This document shows positions 19,150 to 28,102 of a DNA stretch of 53,097 nt, piece by piece (position 1 is the stretch's first letter; the number at the start of each line of letters is the position of its first letter). A program made the translations under genes and the position numbers. The stretch covers positions 1-53,097 of the forward strand of contig CALECT010000103.1 in the NCBI GenBank assembly GCA_937949725.1, in the 5' to 3' direction. A model generated the notes under the pieces. That model searched no databases, had not been told where the DNA came from, and saw nothing but the letters and a program-made list of their open reading frames with translations. Source of the DNA: an uncultured Pseudanabaenaceae cyanobacterium. Its GTDB lineage: Bacteria; Cyanobacteriota; Cyanobacteriia; PCC-9006; JAAUQQ01.

Positions 19150-19850
19150 CCCAGGCTCCCATTCAGTCACCCACTTCCTCTACAGCTCAGGCTCCACCGC
19201 AGTTGTCCCATCGCTCATCCCCAAAAACGGAATATCACGATAGCTGGAGCGATCGCATTTTCATAGCTCTGTTTATTCGCAAGATGAGCCGAGTCTTAGG
19301 AGAGGGCACATCCAAGAAAGGCTTTGCTGGCGTAGTGGATTTGTCCAAGCGGATCATGCAGGGGCGCTCGCCTGCCCAACAGCAGGCCGTAGTTGCAAAA
19401 GTTTTGGGCTCCCTAGTTCCTGCTCCCGTACTCTGGCTGATCCGCACATTGGTTTCGCCAACGCGCTGGGTCTGCGAGTCCAATGCTTGGTTTGCAGCGC
19501 GGCTCTTTCCTTGGCTCATTGGCCCTTGCGAAGTTGTGGAAGCCGAGGTCACGGGAGCTGATGGCGAAACACGACGACAAAAAAGCGATGTTCACATTAA
19601 AAAATGTCGCTATCTGGAAGAGAGCGGTTGTGTTGGCCTCTGCGTCAACCTATGCAAGTTGCCGACTCAACAATTTTTCACTGAGAAGTTTGGCATTCCC
19701 CTAACGTTGACGCCGAACTTTGAGGACATGAGCTGTGAGATGGTGTTTGGACAAGTTCCACCAGCCCTAGAAACAGAAGCTGCTTTTAATCAATCTTGCT
19801 TAGCCGTCGGGATAGATTCAAAGACACCTTGCCCCAAGGTTCGGGCCTAG
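19146..19850 (+). CDS. D27-like (DUF4033) carotenoid isomerase-type protein
   Basis: A 234-residue protein of the DUF4033 family, whose plant member D27 isomerises all-trans to 9-cis beta-carotene for strigolactone synthesis using non-haem iron. After a Ser/Pro/Gln-rich leader it shows YHDSWSDRIFIALFIRKMS, the middle helices, and the conserved Cys-rich block KKCRYLEESGCVGLCVNLCK, then PTQQFFTEKFGIPLTLTPNFEDMSCEM. All four cysteines of the C.....C...C...C pattern are present. It overlaps the HEAT gene by four bases. The cyanobacterial substrate is not established; carotenoid is an inference from the family. Confidence 0.88.
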   Translation: MTQAPIQSPTSSTAQAPPQLSHRSSPKTEYHDSWSDRIFIALFIRKMSRVLGEGTSKKGFAGVVDLSKRIMQGRSPAQQQAVVAKVLGSLVPAPVLWLIRTLVSPTRWVCESNAWFAARLFPWLIGPCEVVEAEVTGADGETRRQKSDVHIKKCRYLEESGCVGLCVNLCKLPTQQFFTEKFGIPLTLTPNFEDMSCEMVFGQVPPALETEAAFNQSCLAVGIDSKTPCPKVRA

Positions 19851-19909
19851 ACAGCCCATAAGTCAGATCGGTAGGCTTAATAGGTGAGCTCCTGTTATGC
19901 AAAGTTGCT

Positions 19910-20665
19910 ATGCCTTGGATCCCGCTGATCTTCTGTGGTTTAGGTGCTGGTCTGCTGTCAGGCCTGCTGGGTATTGGCGGGGGCACTGTGCTGGTGCCTA
20001 TTTTACTATTGCTGGGCTATTCGCCGTTTCAAGCTGTTGCTACTAGCTCCCTCGCCATCATCGTGACGGCCAGCTCAGGCACGTTGCAAAATTGGCGCAT
20101 GGGCTTCATTGATATAGAGCGCGTGGCCTGGTTGGGGGTCCCAGCTTGGCTCGCAGCTCAAGGGGGCGTTTGGCTCGCAAACAGAATGCCACCCCAGGGG
20201 GTGCTCGTCGCCTTTGGCTGCTTGATGTTGCTGAATATCTATTTGCTCTCCCTACGGCAGCGGCTCAAGCCCAAGCTGTTTAAAGGGCCTGTGTTGCGAC
20301 CCACAGTCGGCAGGGTTGTGACTGGGACAATAGGGGGGGCGATCGCGGGTCTCCTAGGCGTGGGCGGTGGAGCAATCATGGTGCCACTACAGATGTTGCT
20401 GTTACAAGAGCCAATCAAGCGAGCCATTCAAACGAGTTTGGGAGTGATTGTTTTAACTGCACTCTCTTCAACCCTCGGTCACCAACTACAAGGCAACGTC
20501 TTGTGGCTGCCGGGACTCATTCTGGGCTTTGGCGGTTTGGCAGGGGCTCAGTTGAGTACAAGATTGCTGCCACAACTATCAGAAGCTTTGGTTCATAATC
20601 TATTTAGAGGCTTCCTCTTGCTATCAGCTATCTATAGCTTTTGGAAAGCTTCCCAAGTATTTTGA
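19910..20665 (+). CDS. Sulfite exporter TauE/SafE family permease
   Basis: A 251-residue inner-membrane protein with about eight helices arranged as two inverted halves. Each starts with the family signature: GLLGIGGGTVLVPILLLLGY at ~15-35, then LLGVGGGAIMVPLQMLLLQE at ~145-165. This is the expected length for TauE/SafE transporters, which move sulfite, sulfoacetate or other small organic anions. The substrate cannot be read from sequence. It is an ATG-started single gene, 59 bases after the D27-like gene on the same strand, so read-through is possible. Confidence 0.92.
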   Translation: MPWIPLIFCGLGAGLLSGLLGIGGGTVLVPILLLLGYSPFQAVATSSLAIIVTASSGTLQNWRMGFIDIERVAWLGVPAWLAAQGGVWLANRMPPQGVLVAFGCLMLLNIYLLSLRQRLKPKLFKGPVLRPTVGRVVTGTIGGAIAGLLGVGGGAIMVPLQMLLLQEPIKRAIQTSLGVIVLTALSSTLGHQLQGNVLWLPGLILGFGGLAGAQLSTRLLPQLSEALVHNLFRGFLLLSAIYSFWKASQVF

Positions 20666-21338
20666 GCATTGCCTCTAAAGCTTCTTCAAAGCTGAGACCA
20701 GGCTTGGTTTAGAGATTCAAAATTGTTTGGGCTATCGACGATAGGAAGAGGGACCTTCGCAAAGGCAAAAATACAAACAGCATTTTGTCAGATTAGCTTT
20801 GCCATCTCAACTCCACATCCTCTCGTTGATCAGTTGACCGAAGCAATCATCCCAAATGACATCTAACCTCTAAAATTGCTCGAAGGCTCATCTCTGTATG
20901 CACCGTTAGCAATATCTCCACCTCCTACGTATTACGTGATCTATTTCAGCGTAGATTAAGGTCAGGCAAGTTAGGCTATTTCGCTTAATCCCTATAAAAA
21001 TAATTGCTAAACCTTATGCAGAGAGGCATTTTCAGCTCATTCCTTGCTCGACAGTAAAGAGAAAGCCAGAATCAGTGTTTGTACTTGAATTCATCTTTCT
21101 AGACTGCGGGAACTACGGCTGAACCGTACCTCTAAAGTTAGCTTCAAGCACTGAAATGAAAAAGAAATGTAGTGGTCATAATAAGGTCACGAGGCGAGGA
21201 CATTAGTTGTTTGATGCACTCAATATCAAGATACAGATCCTATCCAGAGCTGTATTACTCCCCTCGTTGCTCCCTGTTGAGCAATCTCGGCTTTAGAGCC
21301 ATTCCCATGACCCCAATAACTCAGGAGTTTGAGTTTCA
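20666..21338. other. Long leader/promoter region of the pilus locus
   Basis: No gene on either strand. It is markedly AT-rich compared with the preceding genes. It should contain the promoter(s) of the chaperone-usher genes. An AGGAG ribosome site lies just before the ATG at 21339. Confidence 0.45.
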
Positions 21339-21872
21339 ATGAAAAGTTTTAATCGTTTCCTTATTGCTGGCGGCTTTGCTCTAGGTGCTTCCTTCTTGGG
21401 TGCTCCTTCTGTCATGGCACAGGTTTCTAGCGGCACCGTTGACATTGGTGGAACCGTCGAGTCAACTTTGAATATTGATATTACTGCCGTCGGTGGTGTT
21501 GATACAGGTCTAGACCTGGGTGGTGAAGGAACAGATAATGGTGAAACGATTGTTAAGGTTGCAGACATCATCATTAGAACCAATAATGATGCTGGTTTGA
21601 GCCTGACAATGACCGAAGGTGATATGACTGCTACGGGTAGTGATACTCCTTTGGCATATCAAGTTGCTGTAACTGACGATGGTGTTACAGCTCTGACTGG
21701 TGACTTTGGTGGTGGACTGGTCGAGAGCTATTCTCAGGTAGGTGGTGCTGCACCTAACTTGGGTGCCGATGGTACTTTGGCTCAAGACATCTCTATTTCC
21801 TATGATCCCCCACAGAATCTAGATGCTGGTGATTACACCGCTACGATTACCTTGACCGTTGCGGATCTCTAA
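21339..21872 (+). CDS. Secreted pilin-like subunit 1 of chaperone-usher locus
   Basis: A 177-residue exported protein. The signal peptide MKSFNRFLIAGGFALGASFL is followed by cleavage after VMAQ. The mature part is beta-rich, acidic, Gly/Thr/Asp-rich and has no Cys: VSSGTVDIGGTVESTLNIDI, then VADIIIRTNNDAGLSLTM, TPLAYQVAV and the C-terminal strand DAGDYTATITLTVADL. This last strand resembles the alternating strands of pilin subunits. The assignment rests on its position as first gene before a chaperone and an usher, and on its likeness to the next gene. It is probably the major shaft subunit. Confidence 0.75.
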   Translation: MKSFNRFLIAGGFALGASFLGAPSVMAQVSSGTVDIGGTVESTLNIDITAVGGVDTGLDLGGEGTDNGETIVKVADIIIRTNNDAGLSLTMTEGDMTATGSDTPLAYQVAVTDDGVTALTGDFGGGLVESYSQVGGAAPNLGADGTLAQDISISYDPPQNLDAGDYTATITLTVADL

Positions 21873-21987
21873 ACCTGATTTAGAGTAATTCTTTGTGAGT
21901 TTGATTGTAGAGCTCTTGACCAACTACGGTTTTTAGAGCTCTCTGTTCTACTTATTCTGAAATTGTGTCTGAATCTTGAGTTCGCCA

Positions 21988-22023
21988 ATAATGGTGGGAT
22001 ATTCCATAGTATTCCACCATTAT
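21988..22023. promoter_or_regulatory. Hairpin between the two pilin genes
   Basis: Perfect 10-base arms (21988-21997 and 22014-22023) around a 16-base loop, ending 24 bases before the second pilin ATG. No T-run follows, so it is not a standard terminator. It could set mRNA stability or partial read-through between the two subunit genes. Confidence 0.55.
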
Positions 22024-22046
22024 CTAAGCATTACTGGGGATGGAAT

Positions 22047-22505
22047 ATGAGGATTTCTATTGCTTTTTTGACCTTTTTTTCTCTATTTGTAGCAATTCCG
22101 GCTTCAGCAGATCCATCTCTTACGATTACCGATGTTGCAGGAATCAACAATAATCTTGAGCTACATGGCGAAGGGGCAACAGCAACAGAGATTGAGAAGA
22201 TTGCTACGGTGAATGTCTCTACCGTAAATTCTTTGGGCTATACACTGACCTTATCCTCAGCATCACTGGATAATGCTTTGGGAGGACCAGATATTGATTA
22301 TCAAATATGGGCAGTGACCGAGGGAAGCTCTCCACCTGTGATTGGTGATTTTACGATTACCTCAGGTAATCAATTCGTCCAGTGTAGTGCCATTCCTTTG
22401 GATCTAGATGTTTACGTCACATACAGGCCAGCAAATCTTCAAACTCCAGGAACCTATGACAGTGTAGTCACGGTAGAAGCCACCGACAACTCATCACCTT
22501 GCTAA
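22047..22505 (+). CDS. Secreted pilin-like subunit 2 of chaperone-usher locus
   Basis: A 152-residue exported protein starting at ATG 22047: MRISIAFLTFFSLFVAIPAS, then ADPSLTITDVAG. The fold signature parallels subunit 1: LELHGEGATATEIEKIATVNV, then NSLGYTLTLSSASLDN, IDYQIWAV and VYVTYRPANLQTPGTYDSVV. Unlike subunit 1 it has two cysteines (FVQCS and the final C), which could pair, as in many pilins. It is likely a minor or adaptor subunit. It lies 174 bases after subunit 1 and 19 bases before the chaperone. Confidence 0.72.
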   Translation: MRISIAFLTFFSLFVAIPASADPSLTITDVAGINNNLELHGEGATATEIEKIATVNVSTVNSLGYTLTLSSASLDNALGGPDIDYQIWAVTEGSSPPVIGDFTITSGNQFVQCSAIPLDLDVYVTYRPANLQTPGTYDSVVTVEATDNSSPC

Positions 22506-22524
22506 TTTTACAGGGAATATAGAG

Positions 22525-23277
22525 ATGAAAATCAAATATTTATTAGCGTCTTTCCTCGGAGGGATGTTGCTTTCGGCTGCGCCTGCTTTATCTTTCCAAC
22601 TGGAACCCATTTCTCAAACTTTTGCTGCTCAGGGCAGTCGCTCTACTCGCTCATACAAGGTTTTTAACTCCAAAGATGAGCCCATTGCGGTAGAGATTTC
22701 AGTGATGAAGCGTGAGGTGGATGAGTTGGGAGAAGAGGTTCTATCGCCTGCTGACGATAATTTTATTGTTTATCCCACGCAGATTCTGATGAGGTCTTTA
22801 GAAACTCAAACGATTCGCGTGACTTGGGTGGGAGATGCGACCCCCGAAGCAGAGTTGTCTTACCGCTTAATTGCAGAGCAGTTGCCCATCGAACTCAACC
22901 CTAATCTTGAGCAGCCTTCATCTCCTCAAGAGACCACAGCTTCAGTTGAGGTCATGATGCGTTATGCAGGCTCTCTGTATGTACAGCCCGTCAATGCTAT
23001 TCCGGATGTTGTCCTAGCGGAAGCAGCATTAGAACTCGATGAAAGTGGAACACCTTGGCTGGCGGTGCATATTAAGAACCAGGGGACAGCTAGACAAATT
23101 TTTGAAGATCCCAAGCTGTCTCTAACTGCGGCAGGGAAAACGATCATTTTGAAAAATGAAGTTTTAGGAGCAATTCATAGCCGCACCATATTGGCTGGGG
23201 GAGAGCGCCGTTTTCGTGTGCCCTGGCCTGAGGAATTGCCCCAGGGGGATGTGGTTGGGGCATTCGTGGTCAAGTGA
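22525..23277 (+). CDS. PapD-like periplasmic pilus chaperone
   Basis: A 250-residue protein. Signal peptide MKIKYLLASFLGGMLLSAAP, then LSFQLEPISQTFAAQGSRST. The first immunoglobulin-like domain contains SYKVFNSKDEPIAVEISVMKRE and NFIVYPTQILMRSLETQTIRVTWVG. That matches the PapD pattern (FVVYPTQ.....GE.Q.VRV), the strand that donates to subunits. SYRLIAEQLPIEL ends domain 1. Domain 2 is recognisable by IKNQGTARQIF and RFRVPWP. Its neighbours (two subunits upstream, an usher 46 bases downstream) fix the role. It would stabilise unfolded subunits in the periplasm by donor-strand complementation. Confidence 0.88.
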   Translation: MKIKYLLASFLGGMLLSAAPALSFQLEPISQTFAAQGSRSTRSYKVFNSKDEPIAVEISVMKREVDELGEEVLSPADDNFIVYPTQILMRSLETQTIRVTWVGDATPEAELSYRLIAEQLPIELNPNLEQPSSPQETTASVEVMMRYAGSLYVQPVNAIPDVVLAEAALELDESGTPWLAVHIKNQGTARQIFEDPKLSLTAAGKTIILKNEVLGAIHSRTILAGGERRFRVPWPEELPQGDVVGAFVVK

Positions 23278-23323
23278 AACGTTGAGACATTGGACATCGT
23301 CCAGTCATTGTTGAGGTGATCGA

Positions 23324-26233
23324 GTGCAGGTTAAGCAAGCTGATTTCGACGAATACCTGGCAGCAGATCGTTCTCTGCCTAGGCGTGATTTTCTGAACCT
23401 GAGAACTGTTGTTCAGTTGTCGGCTTCTGCAGGACTCATTTGCCTGAATGTGCCTGGCGCGATCGCGATGGAACGAGGCACTGCTGAGCCCAGAATATCC
23501 CTAGACCCAGCAGTGTTGATAGAACCTGCATCTGACTTTGTGGTTCCACAACTTGCTCAAGTTGAAATATCTCAACCTTTACAGACTGAAGAGCCTAATG
23601 AATTCAGTACCGTAGCTTCTTCCTGCCCAGCAGCAGTGCCCTGTGCATTAGAAGAGGACAGAGGAGGAGAGATCGCTCCTCCTCTTCTGGAAATCGCTGA
23701 TACAAATAAACCGTTATTGCTGCTCCCTCAGGATGAGGCATCATCCCAAATATCCGAGATGCAGCCAGAGTTGCTGCTTCAAGAAGAAAATTTAGAGCGC
23801 TTAGCCAGCAGCTCGCTATTTGAAGAAGTATTTGGCTCCCCTGAGCCAATTCAGTCAGCCATTTTACCCTGGTCCATTAATGGTGATTCCCAAGGGGACT
23901 TACCAGTGCGTATTGATTCTGCTAACGATGATATACATTGGCCTGCAGCTGGATTTTTACAAGCACTGGCAGAGCCGCTTCAAGATGAATGGCTAGAGAA
24001 GGTAACAGTCTTAGTTGAGGATGGGTTTTTGTCTCGTAGAGACCTGACCCAGGCTGGTATTCAAACGGAATTTGACAGGCAGACTTTACAGCTTACAGTA
24101 AAGCTATTGCCGGAACAACTACGACCTAATGTGGTGACGTTCACAAAAGCTCGGCGGGTAGAAAATTCTCCCACAGTCAATGCAGCTAAGCTCAGTGGCT
24201 ATCTCAATACCCGAGGGAGTTTGGGCTGGACCTGGCTACCGGAGCGTGATGATGATGCAGGGTTGCAGCCCGTTGCCTTGCAGTGGGATGGGGCCTTGAA
24301 CTATCAGGGGTGGGTGCTGGAGGGGGAAACTCGTTTTCTTGAAGACAGTGAAACGCCTTGGCAGCGGGGGGATTTTCGCTTGGTGCATGATCGCCCAAAC
24401 CTAGCAATGCGTTTCCGGGCGGGTGAGATCTCATCGCCAACGACGGGGTATCAGCGAGGGACTTCTATTTTAGGTGTTTCCGCCACTCGACAGTTTGGTT
24501 TACAACCGGATCGGGTGACCCGCCCGGTGAGTAACTACGAGTTCTTTTTGGAAGAGCCCTCGAAGGTGGAGGTGTTTATCAATGGCGATCGCGAGCAAAC
24601 CCTGAATCTCCCCGCAGGTACCCAGGATTTACGCGATTTTTCTCTGGGCACTGGTATCAATGATATTGAATTACTAATTACAGACCCCGTTGGACGAGAG
24701 CGGCGGTTGGAATTCTTTGCCCCCGTGACGGCAACGCTATTGGCTCCAGGTCTTCAGCAATTTGCCTATAGCTTGGGGGCCCCCATTGATAAAGGGAGCG
24801 GGACTCGAAGCTATCAGTTTGGAGATACATTGCTCACCGCTTCCCATCGCTGGGGCGTGACCCAGACCCTCACGACAGGAACTTACCTACAGGCCAATCA
24901 GCGACAGCAAATGCTGGGTAGCGATGGTGTAATTGCGACGGCATTGGGAAACTGGGACTGGAATGCTGCGATGAGTTTGGACCCCGATGCAGGAATGGGC
25001 TACGGTGCGCGGCTGGGCTATCGCTATCGCCGCTCCGGGGATGTTCAAAATAAGTCGTTGCAGTTAGGGCTGGAATATCGCAGCGATCGCTTTTTAGGTG
25101 TCGGGGAAGAGGAGCCGAATAACAGTACGCCGCTAGAGGCTAGCCTGACTTATCAACAGAAGCTCCTAGATCAGATCAATGCCAACTTGACGAGTCGCTA
25201 TCAGTGGACGGATGAGGGTAATGCCTATCGGCTCAGTCTGGATTTAAATCGCCCGGTGGGTAATGGAAGGCGGTTGGGGTTGAAGTTTAGCCATGCTCAA
25301 AAGGCCGATGGAAAGACCGATCAACAGGCCCGCGTCAATTTCCAATGGTCTATGCCCCAGCGCCGTCAAACGCTGAGCACTTCAACAGAAACAAATTTAG
25401 CTGGGGATGTGCGACGGCGCGCGAGTTGGAACTATCGCGATCGCGCTTCCATCAACGCATTCAATACAGGTTTTAATCTTTCGGATGACGGAGAGACTTG
25501 GGATTTGGCCCACCGTCTGAATTGGCGAGGTTACCGGGCAACGCTGGGATTAAAAACGGATGCTACGGGTGAGCGAGATTCCATGCTGGATTGGTCAGGA
25601 ATGGAAAGCCAGCTTAGCTTTGGTACTAGCCTCGTTTTTGCCGATGGTCGCTTTGGTTGGTCCAAGCCCGTGAATGGTAGCTTCGCTCTGTTCGTTCCCC
25701 ATCATCAGCTCCGGGGGCTGGGAGTAGAGGTGAATCCTTCTAAAAATCGAGCAGCAGCCGTGATAGATCGCTGGGGGGGAGCAGTGTTGCCGGGGCTATC
25801 GGATTACCAAATGAATAAGATCAGTTTGGATGCACCATCCTTGCCTTTAGGACATTCCTTGGGCCGTAGTAGCCATCGCTTGAAGCCGGGCTATCGCCGG
25901 GGAACGCTGGTCAAGGTCGGCAATGATGCGACGGTGTTTTTGAGGGGCGTTTTGCAGCTAGCCGATGGCAATGTTTCAGAGTTGAAGGTGGGGGAAGTGA
26001 TTGCGTTGGACGATCCCCATTGGAAGGTGAAGACGATTTTTACAAATCGGGTGGGTAAGTTTGCGCTGGAAGGCTTTAAGCCCGGTGACTATCAAATCCG
26101 TTTAACCGAAGGTGAAAGTGCGACCTTCTCAATCCCAGAGGAGACTTCAGGTATATACAACATTGGTGCTTTACAACTAGAGAGGCCCGGTGAGGATTCA
26201 TCAGAAAACTACGGCGTAAACTCTGAGAACTAG
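23324..26233 (+). CDS. Outer-membrane usher of a chaperone-usher pilus
   Basis: A 969-residue GTG-started protein. Residues ~24-48 look like a signal segment (TVVQLSASAGLICLNVPGAIA). About 150 residues of acidic, low-complexity spacer follow. Residues ~215-275 then resemble an usher N-terminal domain (LVEDGFLSRRDLTQAGIQ, FDRQTLQLTVKLLPEQLRP). From ~285 on are the 24-strand barrel-type repeats with YEFFLEEPSKVEVFINGDRE, QTLNLPAGTQDLRDFSLGTG and NDIELLITDPVGRERRLEF, which are the classic usher middle (plug) motifs. The C-terminal ~100 residues form a small beta domain. It is longer than FimD/PapC because of the spacer. Confidence 0.85.
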   Translation: MQVKQADFDEYLAADRSLPRRDFLNLRTVVQLSASAGLICLNVPGAIAMERGTAEPRISLDPAVLIEPASDFVVPQLAQVEISQPLQTEEPNEFSTVASSCPAAVPCALEEDRGGEIAPPLLEIADTNKPLLLLPQDEASSQISEMQPELLLQEENLERLASSSLFEEVFGSPEPIQSAILPWSINGDSQGDLPVRIDSANDDIHWPAAGFLQALAEPLQDEWLEKVTVLVEDGFLSRRDLTQAGIQTEFDRQTLQLTVKLLPEQLRPNVVTFTKARRVENSPTVNAAKLSGYLNTRGSLGWTWLPERDDDAGLQPVALQWDGALNYQGWVLEGETRFLEDSETPWQRGDFRLVHDRPNLAMRFRAGEISSPTTGYQRGTSILGVSATRQFGLQPDRVTRPVSNYEFFLEEPSKVEVFINGDREQTLNLPAGTQDLRDFSLGTGINDIELLITDPVGRERRLEFFAPVTATLLAPGLQQFAYSLGAPIDKGSGTRSYQFGDTLLTASHRWGVTQTLTTGTYLQANQRQQMLGSDGVIATALGNWDWNAAMSLDPDAGMGYGARLGYRYRRSGDVQNKSLQLGLEYRSDRFLGVGEEEPNNSTPLEASLTYQQKLLDQINANLTSRYQWTDEGNAYRLSLDLNRPVGNGRRLGLKFSHAQKADGKTDQQARVNFQWSMPQRRQTLSTSTETNLAGDVRRRASWNYRDRASINAFNTGFNLSDDGETWDLAHRLNWRGYRATLGLKTDATGERDSMLDWSGMESQLSFGTSLVFADGRFGWSKPVNGSFALFVPHHQLRGLGVEVNPSKNRAAAVIDRWGGAVLPGLSDYQMNKISLDAPSLPLGHSLGRSSHRLKPGYRRGTLVKVGNDATVFLRGVLQLADGNVSELKVGEVIALDDPHWKVKTIFTNRVGKFALEGFKPGDYQIRLTEGESATFSIPEETSGIYNIGALQLERPGEDSSENYGVNSEN

Positions 26234-26331
26234 GCTTGAGGCCGGAAAAAGGTCAACACTACGTAAACTGCCTGGGCACAATTGACGCTGATAGTGGTCT
26301 ACTAGAAATTAGCCGTTCTATTGCTGGATCC

Positions 26332-27435
26332 ATGGTGTTTCAACCTCGTCAATTTTTGGCCCTGGTCGCTGCTGCTGCCGTGCTAGGTTCCGTTGGATTG
26401 GGACAGCAATTACTGGGTCAAGCTGAGCCCCAGGTTGAACCGTTTGAGCCTGGGACAGATGGTAGGGTAACGCCAGCGAATATGGCATCTGAGCCTGCTG
26501 GCTCAGCGGACTCGGAGCGGGGCGATGTGAGGATTGTGGTGATTAGTGATCTCAATAGTGCCTATGGCTCGACGAGCTATGAACCGGAGGTGGGGCAGGC
26601 GATCGCTCTCATCCCGGATTGGAATCCTGACCTTGTCCTCGCAGGTGGTGATATGGTGGCAGGGCAAAAAAAGGAGCTATCTAATGGTCAGGTACAGGCG
26701 ATGTGGAATGCCTTTGACGATGTAGTGCGTCAGCCTTTGGATGCAGCAGGGATTCCCTTTGGCTTTACGATTGGCAACCACGATGGTTCTGGGGCCAAGC
26801 GGCAGGGGAAATTCTGGTTTGCTCGCGATCGCGCTTTAGCATCAGACTATTGGAATCGTGTCAATCCAGATTTGCCTTTTGTGGACCGGGCGCAGTTTCC
26901 GTTCTACTACAGCTTTATGCAAGACGAGGTTTTCTATCTGGTTTGGGATGCTTCTACGGCTGAGTTGGGGGAGCAACAGTTGGCCTGGGTGGAAGCACAG
27001 CTTAGTAGCGATCAGGCTCAAGCAGCGAAGGCACGGTTGGTGATTGGACATTTGCCGCTGTATCCGGTGGCGGTGAGGCGCGATCGGCCCGGTGAATTCC
27101 TAAACAATTCAGATCAGTTGCAACAGCTACTGGAAAAGTATGACGTTCATACCTACATCAGTGGCCACAACCATGCCTATTATCCAGGGCAGCGAGGTGA
27201 GCTAGAGCTGTTGTATTCTGGAGCTTTAGGCGGTGGCCCGCGTCAGCTTCTGGGTAGTGAGGCGGAGCCGTTTAAGGCGTTAACGGTGGTGGATTTGTTT
27301 TTGGAAGATGAGGTAGGCAAAACTCGAAAGATTTATCAGACCTTCCGTTTGCCGGAGATGAGCTTGGTAGAAACAGGGACATTGCCAGAACAGATTGTGA
27401 GTGAGTATGGCGTTGTCAAACGTCAGGAGCCGTAG
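26332..27435 (+). CDS. Secreted metallophosphoesterase
   Basis: About 367 residues starting at ATG 26332 (MVFQPRQFLALVAAAAVLGS), with an N-terminal hydrophobic export or anchor segment. Calcineurin-like motifs in order: VVISDLNSAYG (the usual D-x-H has Asn in place of His), LAGGDMVAG, IGNHDGSG, VIGHLPLYP and ISGHNHAYYPG. These bind two metal ions. The fold acts on phosphoesters outside the cytoplasm, substrate unknown. It starts 98 bases after the usher, and the frame is open upstream to 26236. Whether it belongs to the pilus operon cannot be decided from sequence. Confidence 0.85.
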   Translation: MVFQPRQFLALVAAAAVLGSVGLGQQLLGQAEPQVEPFEPGTDGRVTPANMASEPAGSADSERGDVRIVVISDLNSAYGSTSYEPEVGQAIALIPDWNPDLVLAGGDMVAGQKKELSNGQVQAMWNAFDDVVRQPLDAAGIPFGFTIGNHDGSGAKRQGKFWFARDRALASDYWNRVNPDLPFVDRAQFPFYYSFMQDEVFYLVWDASTAELGEQQLAWVEAQLSSDQAQAAKARLVIGHLPLYPVAVRRDRPGEFLNNSDQLQQLLEKYDVHTYISGHNHAYYPGQRGELELLYSGALGGGPRQLLGSEAEPFKALTVVDLFLEDEVGKTRKIYQTFRLPEMSLVETGTLPEQIVSEYGVVKRQEP

Positions 27436-27438
27436 CGA

Positions 27439-27972
27439 ATGCAGCGTATTCCTTTGAAGCATTGCCCGGCTTGTGGAGCGGAGGCGTTTCGGGCCGTGAG
27501 CCAGAAGCAGCTTGAATGTGAGGGCTGTGGCTTTGTCTATTTCCAGAATGTGGCGGCGGCGGCGGCGGCGGTGATTGAAGCGGAGGGAAAGGTGTTGTTG
27601 GTGGAGCGAGCGAAGGAGCCGGACTTGGGAATGTTGGATTTGCCAGGGGGCTTTGTGGATCCGGGGGAGACGTTGGAAGAGGCGCTGGTGCGAGAGCTGG
27701 AAGAGGAGGTGGGATTACAACTTACAGTGGAAGACTGTGGAGAGTATTTGTGCTCTTCGGTGAATGAATATCCCTATAAGGGAGTGTTGTATCACTCGCT
27801 GGATTTATTCTTTTTAGTGCGGTTAGAGCGGCAGCCGGTGATTCGGCCTGCGGATGATGTTGGGGGATATTGGTGGTGCGAGCCGGGAGAGATTTCGTTT
27901 GAGAGGGTGGCGTTTCCTTCTGCGCAAGATGCATTACGCCAATTTTTGGTAAAGAATGAGAGCTCATGCTAA
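27439..27972 (+). CDS. NUDIX hydrolase with N-terminal zinc ribbon
   Basis: A 177-residue protein. Residues 9-32 hold a two-pair zinc ribbon (CPAC ... CEGC). The Nudix box GGFVDPGETLEEALVRELEEE, then VG, fits G-x5-E-x7-RE-x2-EE-x-G exactly. The layout resembles NudC-type or ADP-ribose/NADH pyrophosphatases, though the substrate is not fixed. The gene starts three bases after the phosphoesterase stop and is co-transcribed with it. The run of GCG codons encoding AAAAAA near 27552-27570 is a local composition oddity. Confidence 0.9.
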   Translation: MQRIPLKHCPACGAEAFRAVSQKQLECEGCGFVYFQNVAAAAAAVIEAEGKVLLVERAKEPDLGMLDLPGGFVDPGETLEEALVRELEEEVGLQLTVEDCGEYLCSSVNEYPYKGVLYHSLDLFFLVRLERQPVIRPADDVGGYWWCEPGEISFERVAFPSAQDALRQFLVKNESSC

Positions 27973-28102
27973 AGGGGAATTTACATGCTCTAGCTAGCTA
28001 ATAAAGCCTTAACGGTGAAGTTGAGCTATCACTGTTCGGATTTTCAATCTATTGACTCTAACCATCGCTAAATCAACTGTTTGAGTGGCTTTGGGTGATG
28101 TA

